A stretch of DNA of 7,972 nt from Solirubrobacteraceae bacterium (GTDB taxonomy: Bacteria; Actinomycetota; Thermoleophilia; Solirubrobacterales; Solirubrobacteraceae), in the NCBI GenBank assembly GCA_019683665.1, contig JADGIB010000162.1, positions 1 to 7,972 on the forward strand, in the 5' to 3' direction. Positions 1 to 4,533 of this stretch are shown piece by piece. The notes under the pieces were generated by a model. That model ran no database searches. It was not told where the DNA came from and saw nothing but the letters and a program-made list of their open reading frames with translations. The position numbers and the translations under genes were made by a program. How positions within the stretch are numbered: position 1 is the stretch's first letter; every line of letters starts with the position of its first letter.

Positions 1-93
1 CCCCTCGGCCCGGGGGGGGGGGGGGACGGGGTTAACGAGGGGGGGGGGCCGTTCTCTCTCCTCCAGGCGCCGGCCATGGTTCGGACACCCAAG
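1..93. other. G-run-rich non-coding edge
   Basis: No convincing gene is seen here. Bases 12-25 are 14 consecutive G, and bases 39-48 are 10 consecutive G, separated by a short stretch containing GTTAAC. Such runs could form a G-quadruplex on the plus strand. They are also typical of low-quality contig ends, so the exact bases deserve little trust. Confidence 0.5.
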
Positions 94-129
94 CGAGGGG
101 GCCCCGGCGCGGCGCCGGGGCCCCCCTCG
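94..129 (-). terminator. Strong hairpin after the secreted-protein gene
   Basis: Bases 97-109 pair perfectly with 113-125 (13 bp, almost all G-C) around the 3-base loop 110-112. After one unpaired C at 126, bases 94-96 pair with 127-129. The hairpin begins 12 bases past the stop codon of the minus-strand gene that ends at 142, which is where an intrinsic terminator would sit. No T-run follows on the minus strand, as is common for GC-rich actinobacterial terminators. Termination itself is inferred from position and stem strength. Confidence 0.6.
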
Positions 130-141
130 TCGTTGCCGGGG

Positions 142-528
142 TCAGTGCCGGTGCTCGGCGTAGCGGAACGCGAAGTCCAGCTCGACCGTCGTGCGCGGCG
201 AGCCGCCGCGGTACGTGCACGTCCAGGACGTCCGCGCGCCGCGGACCGTCGGCGTGCAGGCGAAGCCGTTGACCTTCATCGGCATCTGCGCCTGCTCGCG
301 CGCGAGCCCGCGCACGACGCGCGCCACCTGGCCGCAGCGGGCCTTGCGGGCCGCGGTCGAGCCGGCGTCGTCGATGTTCACGCCGACGCGGACCGTCGGG
401 CGCTCCACGTTGGGGACGTCGCGGACGACGCAGATCCCGGAGGCGGGGTTCGAGGCGGCCGAGGCGGCCGGCGCGGCGGCTGCGAGCAGGCCTCCGGCGA
501 GGGCGAGGGCGGGGAGCGTGCGTGCCAT
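142..528 (-). CDS. Small secreted protein with four cysteines, function unknown
   Basis: The 128-residue product has a classical signal peptide. It starts MARTLP, continues with a hydrophobic Ala/Leu-rich core to about residue 20, and has an A-x-A cleavage site near residues 22-26. The mature part of about 102 residues has four cysteines (C33, C65, C91, C104), which could form two disulfides outside the cell. It includes the stretches GFACTPT and SWTCTYRGG and ends in a His/Arg-rich tail (FRYAEHRH). I do not recognise a family. The ATG at 528 is chosen because the signal peptide begins exactly there. No clear Shine-Dalgarno or TANNNT box precedes it. The gene stands alone, is followed by a strong hairpin, and is divergent from the amine oxidase gene. 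Codon use matches the neighbours, so it looks native. Confidence 0.75.
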   Translation of the reverse strand: MARTLPALALAGGLLAAAAPAASAASNPASGICVVRDVPNVERPTVRVGVNIDDAGSTAARKARCGQVARVVRGLAREQAQMPMKVNGFACTPTVRGARTSWTCTYRGGSPRTTVELDFAFRYAEHRH

Positions 529-580
529 GCAGGGCGCATCGGCGCGACCGCCGCGACGCTTGAGCCGCGGCGCCCGGAGC

Positions 581-600
581 CCTGCACGACGCCGTGCAGG
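581..600. repeat. 8-bp inverted repeat, 4-base loop
   Basis: CCTGCACG (581-588) is the exact reverse complement of CGTGCAGG (593-600), with loop ACGC. It lies 53 bases upstream of the secreted-protein start codon on the minus strand, so it could be an operator or a leader hairpin. On the plus strand it is followed by moderately T-rich sequence but no true T-run. The role is unknown. Confidence 0.45.
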
Positions 601-617
601 CTTCTAAGTCTGGGCTT

Positions 618-660
618 TAGGTTCGCGCCGTAGGTTCGCTCCTGCCCGGCCGCCGAACCT
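618..660. repeat. TAGGTTCGC tandem copies plus inverted copy
   Basis: TAGGTTCGC occurs at 618-626 and again at 631-639, a 13-base period. CGAACCT at 654-660 is the inverse of AGGTTCG at 632-638, so the second copy can form a 7-bp stem with a 15-base loop. On the plus strand that loop begins CTCCT. Three oriented half-sites in 43 bases suggest either a protein-binding site or a structured RNA element. Both readings are inference. Confidence 0.4.
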
Positions 661-695
661 CCTGAGCAGCGACCGGGTGTGTGGAGCAGAGCACC

Positions 696-721
696 CCTCG
701 GTATTTCCTCCAGAACCGAGG
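696..721. other. Stem-loop with CCTCC in the loop
   Basis: CCTCGGT (696-702) pairs with ACCGAGG (715-721), leaving the 12-base loop ATTTCCTCCAGA. Read on the plus strand, the loop carries TCCTCC, complementary to a Shine-Dalgarno sequence, as in sRNAs that block ribosome binding. Read on the minus strand, the same loop displays GGAGGAAA, a good ribosome-binding site. The transcribed strand cannot be decided from sequence alone. Confidence 0.35.
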
Positions 722-730
722 ACCCCGGCG

Positions 731-756
731 ACGCCCCGGCCCCCAGGCCGGGGCGT
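731..756 (+). terminator. Terminator-like hairpin before the amine oxidase
   Basis: Bases 731-741 (ACGCCCCGGCC) pair perfectly with 746-756 around loop CCCA, an 11-bp GC-rich stem followed by TCGTCGCTTC. It is upstream of the amine oxidase promoter. It either insulates that gene from transcription arriving from the left or ends a short plus-strand RNA starting in the structured gap. There is no strong T-run, so function is inferred from stem strength and position. Confidence 0.4.
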
Positions 757-799
757 TCGTCGCTTCACGGTACCGCTCCGCACCCGGCGCCCGTCGCAG

Positions 800-805
800 T
801 AGGGT
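800..805 (+). promoter_or_regulatory. -10-like TAGGGT, leaderless start
   Basis: TAGGGT lies 6 bases before the GTG start at 812, so transcription would begin at or next to the start codon. No recognisable -35 box is present and no Shine-Dalgarno sequence precedes the GTG. The same arrangement recurs at four other genes in the window, which strengthens the call. Confidence 0.5.
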
Positions 806-811
806 GCCGCC

Positions 812-2164
812 GTGTCCACCGCAGACCATGACGTCGACTGCGCGATCGTCGGGGCGGGCCTGTCGGGGCTCGCCGCCGCCCGCGCGCTCGTCGCCGCCGG
901 CCGGACCGTCGTCGTGCTCGAGGCGCGAGACCGCGTCGGCGGCCGCGTCCTGAACGCCGACATCGGCGACGGCAAGGTCGTCGAGGCCGGCGGCCAGTGG
1001 GTCGGGCCGACCCAGCACCGCGTGATGGCGCTCATCCGCGAGCTCGGCCTCGCGACGTTCCCGACGTACGGCGCGGGCGACAACCTGCTCGAGGACCGCG
1101 GGCGCCTGCGCCGCTACCGGGGCCCGATCCCGCGCATCAACCCGGTCGTCCTCGCCGACGTCGCCCAGGCCCAGGCGCGGCTGGACCGGATGGCCCGCCA
1201 GGTGCCGCTCGACGAGCCGTGGCGCGCCCCGCGCGCCCGCGAGTGGGACCAGCAGACCGCCTGGACGTGGCTGGCGCGCAACGTCCGCACCCGCCTGGCC
1301 CGCGAGCTGCTGCAGATCGGGATCGAGGCGGTGTGGGCCGCCCACCCCGGCGACCTGTCGCTCCTGCACCTCCTCTTCTACATCCACTCGGCCGGCGGCT
1401 TCGACACGCTCATCTCCACCGACGGCGGCGCCCAGCAGGACCGCGTCGTCGGCGGGTCCCAGCGCATCGCGCTCGCGATGGCGGCCGAGCTGGGGGAGGA
1501 GCGCATCCGGCTGCGCACGCCGGTGCGGACGATCGCCCAGGACGCCGGCGGCGTCACCGTCGAGGACGTCCGCGCCCGCCACGCGATCGTCGCGCTGCCG
1601 CCGACGCTCGTCGGGCGGATCAGCTACGACCCGCCGCTGCCGGGGCTGCGCGACGGGCTCACCCAGCGCGTCCCGCAGGGCTCGGTCATCAAGTGCCACG
1701 CGATCTACGACGAGCCGTTCTGGCGCGCCGAGGGCCTCAGCGGCCAGGCGACGAGCCCGGCCGGCCCGGTGAAGGTCACGTTCGACAACTCGCCGCCCGA
1801 CGGGCGCCCCGGCGTCCTGCTCGGCTTCCTCGAGGGCGACCAGGCCCGCGAGCTCGGGACCCTGTCGCCGGAGCGCCGCCGCGCCGAGGTCCTGTCGTGC
1901 CTGGCCCGCCTGTTCGGCCGCCGCGCGCTGGCGCCGGTCGACTACCTCGAGCAGGACTGGTCGCAGGAGCCGTACACGCGCGGGTGCTACGCCGGGGTCT
2001 TCCCGCCCGGCGTGTGGACCCGCTACGGGCGCGCGCTGCGCGCGCCGCAGGGCCGCGTCCACTGGGCCGGGACCGAGACCGCGACGGTCTGGAACGGCTA
2101 CTTCGACGGGGCGATCACCGCCGGCGAGCGGGCCGCGGGGGAGGTCGACCGCGCCCTGGCCTGA
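812..2164 (+). CDS. Flavin monoamine oxidase (FAD-dependent amine oxidase)
   Basis: This 450-residue flavoenzyme probably oxidises a primary amine to an aldehyde with release of ammonia and hydrogen peroxide. The N-terminal dinucleotide-binding fold is clear: VGAGLSGLAAARA at residues 13-25 and VVVLEARDRVGGR at 33-45, followed by EAGGQWVGPTQHR at 58-70. The C-terminal FAD motif is HWAGTETATVWNGYFDGA (417-434). Compared with human MAO-B, K294 in SVIKCHAIYDEPFW matches the lysine near flavin N5. C392 in TRGCYAG matches the cysteine that binds FAD covalently. Y393 and Y430 match the aromatic cage. It is close to bacterial putrescine/tyramine oxidases, but the substrate cannot be read from sequence. 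There is no signal peptide, so it is probably cytoplasmic. The GTG start fits the onset of the FAD fold and the -10-like box just upstream. Confidence 0.92.
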   Translation: MSTADHDVDCAIVGAGLSGLAAARALVAAGRTVVVLEARDRVGGRVLNADIGDGKVVEAGGQWVGPTQHRVMALIRELGLATFPTYGAGDNLLEDRGRLRRYRGPIPRINPVVLADVAQAQARLDRMARQVPLDEPWRAPRAREWDQQTAWTWLARNVRTRLARELLQIGIEAVWAAHPGDLSLLHLLFYIHSAGGFDTLISTDGGAQQDRVVGGSQRIALAMAAELGEERIRLRTPVRTIAQDAGGVTVEDVRARHAIVALPPTLVGRISYDPPLPGLRDGLTQRVPQGSVIKCHAIYDEPFWRAEGLSGQATSPAGPVKVTFDNSPPDGRPGVLLGFLEGDQARELGTLSPERRRAEVLSCLARLFGRRALAPVDYLEQDWSQEPYTRGCYAGVFPPGVWTRYGRALRAPQGRVHWAGTETATVWNGYFDGAITAGERAAGEVDRALA

Positions 2165-2167
2165 GCC

Positions 2168-2179
2168 GGGGCGCGCCCC
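2168..2179. repeat. 12-bp perfect palindrome GGGGCGCGCCCC
   Basis: The self-complementary sequence starts four bases after the amine oxidase stop and ends six bases before the -10-like box of the next gene, between the expected -35 and -10 positions. It could be a repressor site. In DNA this GC-rich, a chance origin is quite possible. Confidence 0.3.
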
Positions 2180-2185
2180 AGCGGG

Positions 2186-2191
2186 TACGGT
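2186..2191 (+). promoter_or_regulatory. -10-like TACGGT, leaderless start
   Basis: TACGGT ends 6 bases before the ATG at 2198, the same spacing as for the upstream amine oxidase gene. No Shine-Dalgarno sequence is present. The box gives the small acidic protein its own transcript although only 33 bases separate it from the preceding stop. Confidence 0.5.
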
Positions 2192-2197
2192 CCGCCC

Positions 2198-2572
2198 ATG
2201 CCCACCGAACCGCAGCCCGTCACCCTCGCCCAGCTCGCCCGGCGCGCGGCCGAGCTCGTCGACCCCGAGGACGAGGACCGCGACGTCGCCGAGTTCGAGC
2301 AGCTCTTCGAGGACGCCGACGAGCCCGCCCGCGCGCTCCTCGAGGACACCCTCGACGCGCGCGTGGAGGAGGTCGTCCGCCGCATCGACCCGGAGGGCGA
2401 CCTCCCGCGGATCCAGATGGCCGGCGCGGTCGTGCGCTACCTCGCCCACAAGCCGTCCGAGCTGAAGGGCGACCGCGACCACGTCCTGCGGCTCGCCGCC
2501 CGCGCCGAGTACCACGGCGATCCGCCGCCCGTCGTCGCCGACTGGCTCGTCGACCAGGGCATCGCGGTCTAG
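2198..2572 (+). CDS. Small acidic protein, function unknown
   Basis: The 124-residue product has no signal peptide, membrane segment or cysteine, so it is probably a soluble cytoplasmic protein. Residues 20-60 are very rich in Asp and Glu and look helical (for example DPEDEDRDVAEFEQLFEDAD). Residues 50-65 contain DARVEEVVRRIDPEG, and the C-terminal part is more basic and mixed (YLAHKPSELKGDRDHVLRLA), ending VADWLVDQGIAV. I do not recognise the family. Third codon positions are almost all G or C, which supports real coding. It follows the amine oxidase in the same direction but has its own -10-like box, so a functional link is not assured. Its TAG stop overlaps the stop of the convergent gene by four bases (CTAG). 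Confidence 0.75.
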   Translation: MPTEPQPVTLAQLARRAAELVDPEDEDRDVAEFEQLFEDADEPARALLEDTLDARVEEVVRRIDPEGDLPRIQMAGAVVRYLAHKPSELKGDRDHVLRLAARAEYHGDPPPVVADWLVDQGIAV

Positions 2573-3570
2573 GGCCGGGCGACCCCGGTCGGCGAGGCGC
2601 GTCCCGGGGGCGGGGCGCGCAGGACGGCGCGCAGCGCCTCCGCGACCGCCTGCGGCTCCCGGCGCCACTGGCGCCAGGAGATCCGCACGACGCGCCAGCC
2701 GCGGCGCTGGAGGTCGAGGTCGCGGGCGTGGTCGCGCTCGAACGCCGCGCGGGTGCCGTGGGTGCCCCAGGCGTCGAGCTCGACGGCGACGCGCTCGCGC
2801 GGCCAGTGCAGGTCGACCTCCCAGCCGTGGAGGTCGAGGTTGACGGCGGGGCGGGGCAGCCCGTGCCGGTCGATGAGGCGCAGCACGCCGCGCTCCAGCT
2901 CCGAGCGGACGAGGCGCGGGTCGGCGGGGCGCAGATCGGCGAGCCGGGCCCGCAGGCGCCCGGCGCCGCGCCGGCCCCGGTTGCGCTCCAGGCAGGCGTC
3001 GAGCTCGGCCAGGTCGAAGCGGCGCAGCTCCTCGGCGCGCTCGATCGCCCGGTCGAGCACGCGCGGCGGGCGGGTCGCGGCGACGTCCAGCAGCGTGCGG
3101 GCGACGGTCGTGACCGGGACGCCGTCGAGCTCCGTGCGGTCGGCCGGGTCGACGCCGCCGCGGTGGACCCGCATCCGCGGCAGGGCCCGTCCGCCCGCCG
3201 TCTGCGTCGTGATCTCGAAGCGCGGGCCGGCCTCGCCGATCAGCCCCCAGGCCGCCGCCGCGGAGCCGTGCGAGAGGACCGCCCCCGGGCCGCAGGCGAG
3301 CACGGCGGCCAGGCGGCGGGCCTCGGGGCGCAGCGCGTCGTGCCCGAGCGCGTAGACGCCCCGGTGCAGCGGCACCAGCACGCCGCGGTCGATCGCCCGC
3401 GAGATCGTCGCGTCGCCGAGGCCGAGCGCGCGCAGCTGGCGGCGCGCGACGACCCCGTGCTGGGCGCGGGCCAGCTGCGCGATCGCCCCGTCGACGCGAG
3501 TGGCGATCCGCATCCAGGGGGTGGATGCGGATCGCCGCTCGCGCGCGGCGGGGTGGGGCGACGGGGCCAT
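2569..3570 (-). CDS. AbiEi-type winged helix fused to DUF559 nuclease-like domain
   Basis: The N-terminal part (AIAQLARAQHGVVARRQL, then GLGDATISRAIDRGVLVPLH and RGVYALGH) matches the AbiEi-type antitoxin winged helix. The middle (LSHGSAAAAWGL) is typical of the same proteins. The C-terminal part is a DUF559 domain related to Vsr/PD-(D/E)XK nucleases: EVDLHWP, VAVELDAWGTHG, then FERDHARDLDLQRRGWRVVR. The putative acidic residues D..ELD are kept. Such fusions are common, often multicopy, in actinobacteria, and their role is unproven. No AbiEii toxin lies beside it. Three starts are possible: GTG 3609, ATG 3570 and ATG 3513. ATG 3570 (333 residues) is chosen because a weak -10-like CATCGT (3578-3583) sits 7 bases upstream. 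The family match begins only after ATG 3513, which would give 314 residues. A 49-bp palindrome overlaps this region. Confidence 0.82.
   Translation of the reverse strand: MAPSPHPAARERRSASTPWMRIATRVDGAIAQLARAQHGVVARRQLRALGLGDATISRAIDRGVLVPLHRGVYALGHDALRPEARRLAAVLACGPGAVLSHGSAAAAWGLIGEAGPRFEITTQTAGGRALPRMRVHRGGVDPADRTELDGVPVTTVARTLLDVAATRPPRVLDRAIERAEELRRFDLAELDACLERNRGRRGAGRLRARLADLRPADPRLVRSELERGVLRLIDRHGLPRPAVNLDLHGWEVDLHWPRERVAVELDAWGTHGTRAAFERDHARDLDLQRRGWRVVRISWRQWRREPQAVAEALRAVLRAPPPGRASPTGVARP
3495..3543. repeat. 49-bp near-perfect palindrome at gene start
   Basis: Bases 3502-3516 pair perfectly with 3522-3536 (15 bp) around the 5-base loop GGGGG at 3517-3521. After one T/G mismatch, 3495-3500 pair with 3538-3543. 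The core arm is GCGATCCGCATCC and its reverse complement. The palindrome lies inside the 5' part of the AbiEi-DUF559 gene and covers the alternative start codon at 3513-3511. It is a candidate autoregulatory operator or a translation-blocking hairpin. Confidence 0.7.
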
Positions 3571-3638
3571 GGCGGCAACGATGCCGCGCCGCGTGTCACG
3601 GAACGGCACGCGTTCGCGGCGGACTCGTGCCGGAGGCG

Positions 3639-3941
3639 CTACGCGAGGCGGCGGCGGACGCTCTCGACCTTGTCGGCGAGCGTCTGCGGCTTGTCGCGGC
3701 GCTCGTCGAGCTTGAGCACCGTGTAGACGCGCGGGAGGCCCATCTCGAACGGGACCTCGTGGAGCTCGGCGACGATCGCGAGGATGTCGGCGGTGTCGCC
3801 CTCCAGCGACGTGCCCATCGCGTGCAGCTCGTAGCGGACGCGGTCCTGCGCCGCGAGGCGGCGCTGCATCTCGGCGATGTACGCGGAGGCGCTCGGGTCG
3901 CTGCGCCCGAGCCCCAGGACGCTGATCTCGGCGGTGGCCAT
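3639..3941 (-). CDS. MTH1187/YkoF-family thiamine-binding protein
   Basis: The 100-residue product has the length and shape of the MTH1187/YkoF family (formerly DUF77), small ferredoxin-like proteins that form oligomers and bind thiamine or a related pyrimidine in the cytoplasm. The N-terminal strand ATAEISVLGLG is the family signature. It is followed by a helix (ASAYIAEMQRRLAA), the conserved YELHAMGTSLEGD segment (residues 37-49), ILAIVAELHEVPFEMGLPRV, and a final strand and helix (VYTVLKLDERRDK, then TLADKVESVRRRLA). Longer upstream starts exist in this frame, but the family begins at the ATG at 3941, where a TAGGCT box sits 7 bases upstream. The AbiEi-DUF559 gene follows in the same direction, so read-through is possible. 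No thiamine synthesis or transport gene is next to it. Confidence 0.9.
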   Translation of the reverse strand: MATAEISVLGLGRSDPSASAYIAEMQRRLAAQDRVRYELHAMGTSLEGDTADILAIVAELHEVPFEMGLPRVYTVLKLDERRDKPQTLADKVESVRRRLA

Positions 3942-3948
3942 CGCCGCC

Positions 3949-3954
3949 AGCCTA
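3949..3954 (-). promoter_or_regulatory. -10-like TAGGCT, leaderless start
   Basis: On the minus strand TAGGCT ends 7 bases before the ATG at 3941, with no Shine-Dalgarno sequence between. It supports the short start for the thiamine-binding protein and indicates a transcript starting at or near the codon. Confidence 0.5.
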
Positions 3955-3961
3955 CGGCCCG

Positions 3962-3980
3962 GGCGGCCCCGCGGGCCGCC
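3962..3980 (-). terminator. 8-bp GC hairpin, second of a pair
   Basis: GGCGGCCC (3962-3969) pairs with GGGCCGCC (3973-3980) around loop CGC. It lies between the zinc-ribbon gene and the thiamine-binding gene, just upstream of the latter's -10-like box. It may back up the hairpin at 3999-4019 in ending zinc-ribbon transcription, or it may affect the downstream promoter. Confidence 0.35.
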
Positions 3981-3998
3981 GGCCGCGCCGGAGGCCGA

Positions 3999-4019
3999 CC
4001 CCCCGCGCCGCGCGGGGGG
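3999..4019 (-). terminator. 9-bp GC hairpin after the zinc-ribbon gene
   Basis: CCCCCCGCG (3999-4007) pairs with CGCGGGGGG (4011-4019) around loop CCG. It begins 37 bases past the stop codon of the minus-strand zinc-ribbon gene. There is no T-run, so it is a GC-only terminator candidate. Confidence 0.45.
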
Positions 4020-4056
4020 GCGCCCGGGGCCGGTCACCCACGGCGACGCGGTCGCG

Positions 4057-4386
4057 CTACCAGTCCTGGACGGCGCCGCAGTGCGGGCAGGTGACCGAGG
4101 CCGAGACCGGCGCGCGGAACACCATGCCGCACGAGCAGGTGTAGTGGGCGCGGTCCTGGGGGCCGCCGGCCAGGCGGACCCGCTCCTCGGGGGTGCTCGG
4201 CGCGCGGACCGCGCCGTCCGGCGCCGGGGCCGGGTCGGGGTCCGGCGCCGCGTCCGCAGCCGCCGCCGCGGACGGCTCCGGGGACTGGTCGGTGGACCGG
4301 TGGCCGCGCCGCGACGGGGCGGCGCGCAGGCGTGAGAGCGTGGGGATTCGGCGAGACATCGTGCAGTCGAAGGCAAGGACGCGCAT
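4057..4386 (-). CDS. Zinc-ribbon protein with disordered linker
   Basis: The 109-residue product has three parts. The N-terminus is basic and Arg-rich (MSRRIPTLSRLRAAPSRRGHR). The middle (about 33-66) is a low-complexity Ala/Pro/Asp stretch that is probably disordered. The C-terminal zinc ribbon has C84-x-C86 and C100-x-x-C103 (YTCSCGMVF, then VTCPHCGAVQDW), four cysteines suited to one structural zinc. The partner is unknown; basic tail plus zinc ribbon would fit nucleic-acid or ribosome binding, but this is inference. The ATG at 4386 is chosen because GGAGG lies at 4390-4394, although the 3-base spacing is short. The ATG at 4359, ten codons in, is a real alternative. It is divergent from ccmE and shares the 147-base gap 4387-4533 with it. 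Confidence 0.7.
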   Translation of the reverse strand: MRVLAFDCTMSRRIPTLSRLRAAPSRRGHRSTDQSPEPSAAAAADAAPDPDPAPAPDGAVRAPSTPEERVRLAGGPQDRAHYTCSCGMVFRAPVSASVTCPHCGAVQDW

Positions 4387-4518
4387 CGGCCTCCGAGGTT
4401 TCTCCCTTTCGGGGGGAACCCCTCCCCGGACGGGTCGACGCGCCTCGCCGGCCCGGCCGGGGCGCCCGCCGCCGCGCTCGCGCCGATCGTCACGACGTCA
4501 TCCTGCGGCCCGGCGTCC

Positions 4519-4524
4519 TAGACT
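4519..4524 (+). promoter_or_regulatory. -10-like TAGACT before ccmE
   Basis: TAGACT ends 9 bases before the ccmE ATG at 4534, allowing a leader of at most a few bases. No -35 box or Shine-Dalgarno sequence is visible. It is the best promoter candidate for the ccmE-ccmF-stub operon. Confidence 0.5.
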
Positions 4525-4533
4525 GGTGCCACG

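Noticed and set aside
604..765. 6C-type actinobacterial sRNA
   Set aside because: The 6C RNA has two hairpins with runs of at least six C in the loops. The loops here are mixed sequences with CTCCT and CCTCC, so only a generic sRNA candidate is proposed.
529..811. tRNA or known riboswitch in the gap
   Set aside because: No cloverleaf with a TTCGA-type T-arm and acceptor pairing was found, and no riboswitch consensus that I know fits the stems.
617..2668. Long minus-strand open frame of 683 codons opposite the amine oxidase
   Set aside because: It is an Arg/Pro/Asp-rich shadow of well-supported plus-strand genes (amine oxidase, acidic protein) with no recognisable domain. Long spurious frames are expected at this GC content.
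997..3726. Plus-strand open frame of 909 codons
   Set aside because: Its translation is dominated by Arg, Pro, Ala and Gly, and it crosses three recognised genes on both strands, so it is a frame shadow.
3942..4493. N-terminal extension of the thiamine-binding protein to 284 residues
   Set aside because: The extra residues are Arg/Pro/Ala low complexity, cover the zinc-ribbon gene and both hairpins, and precede a start that matches the family length exactly.
4387..4533. Regulatory hairpin around GGGGAACCCC (4413-4422)
   Set aside because: It has only a 4-bp stem with a 2-base loop, which is expected by chance in such GC-rich sequence, and no other structure was clear in this gap.
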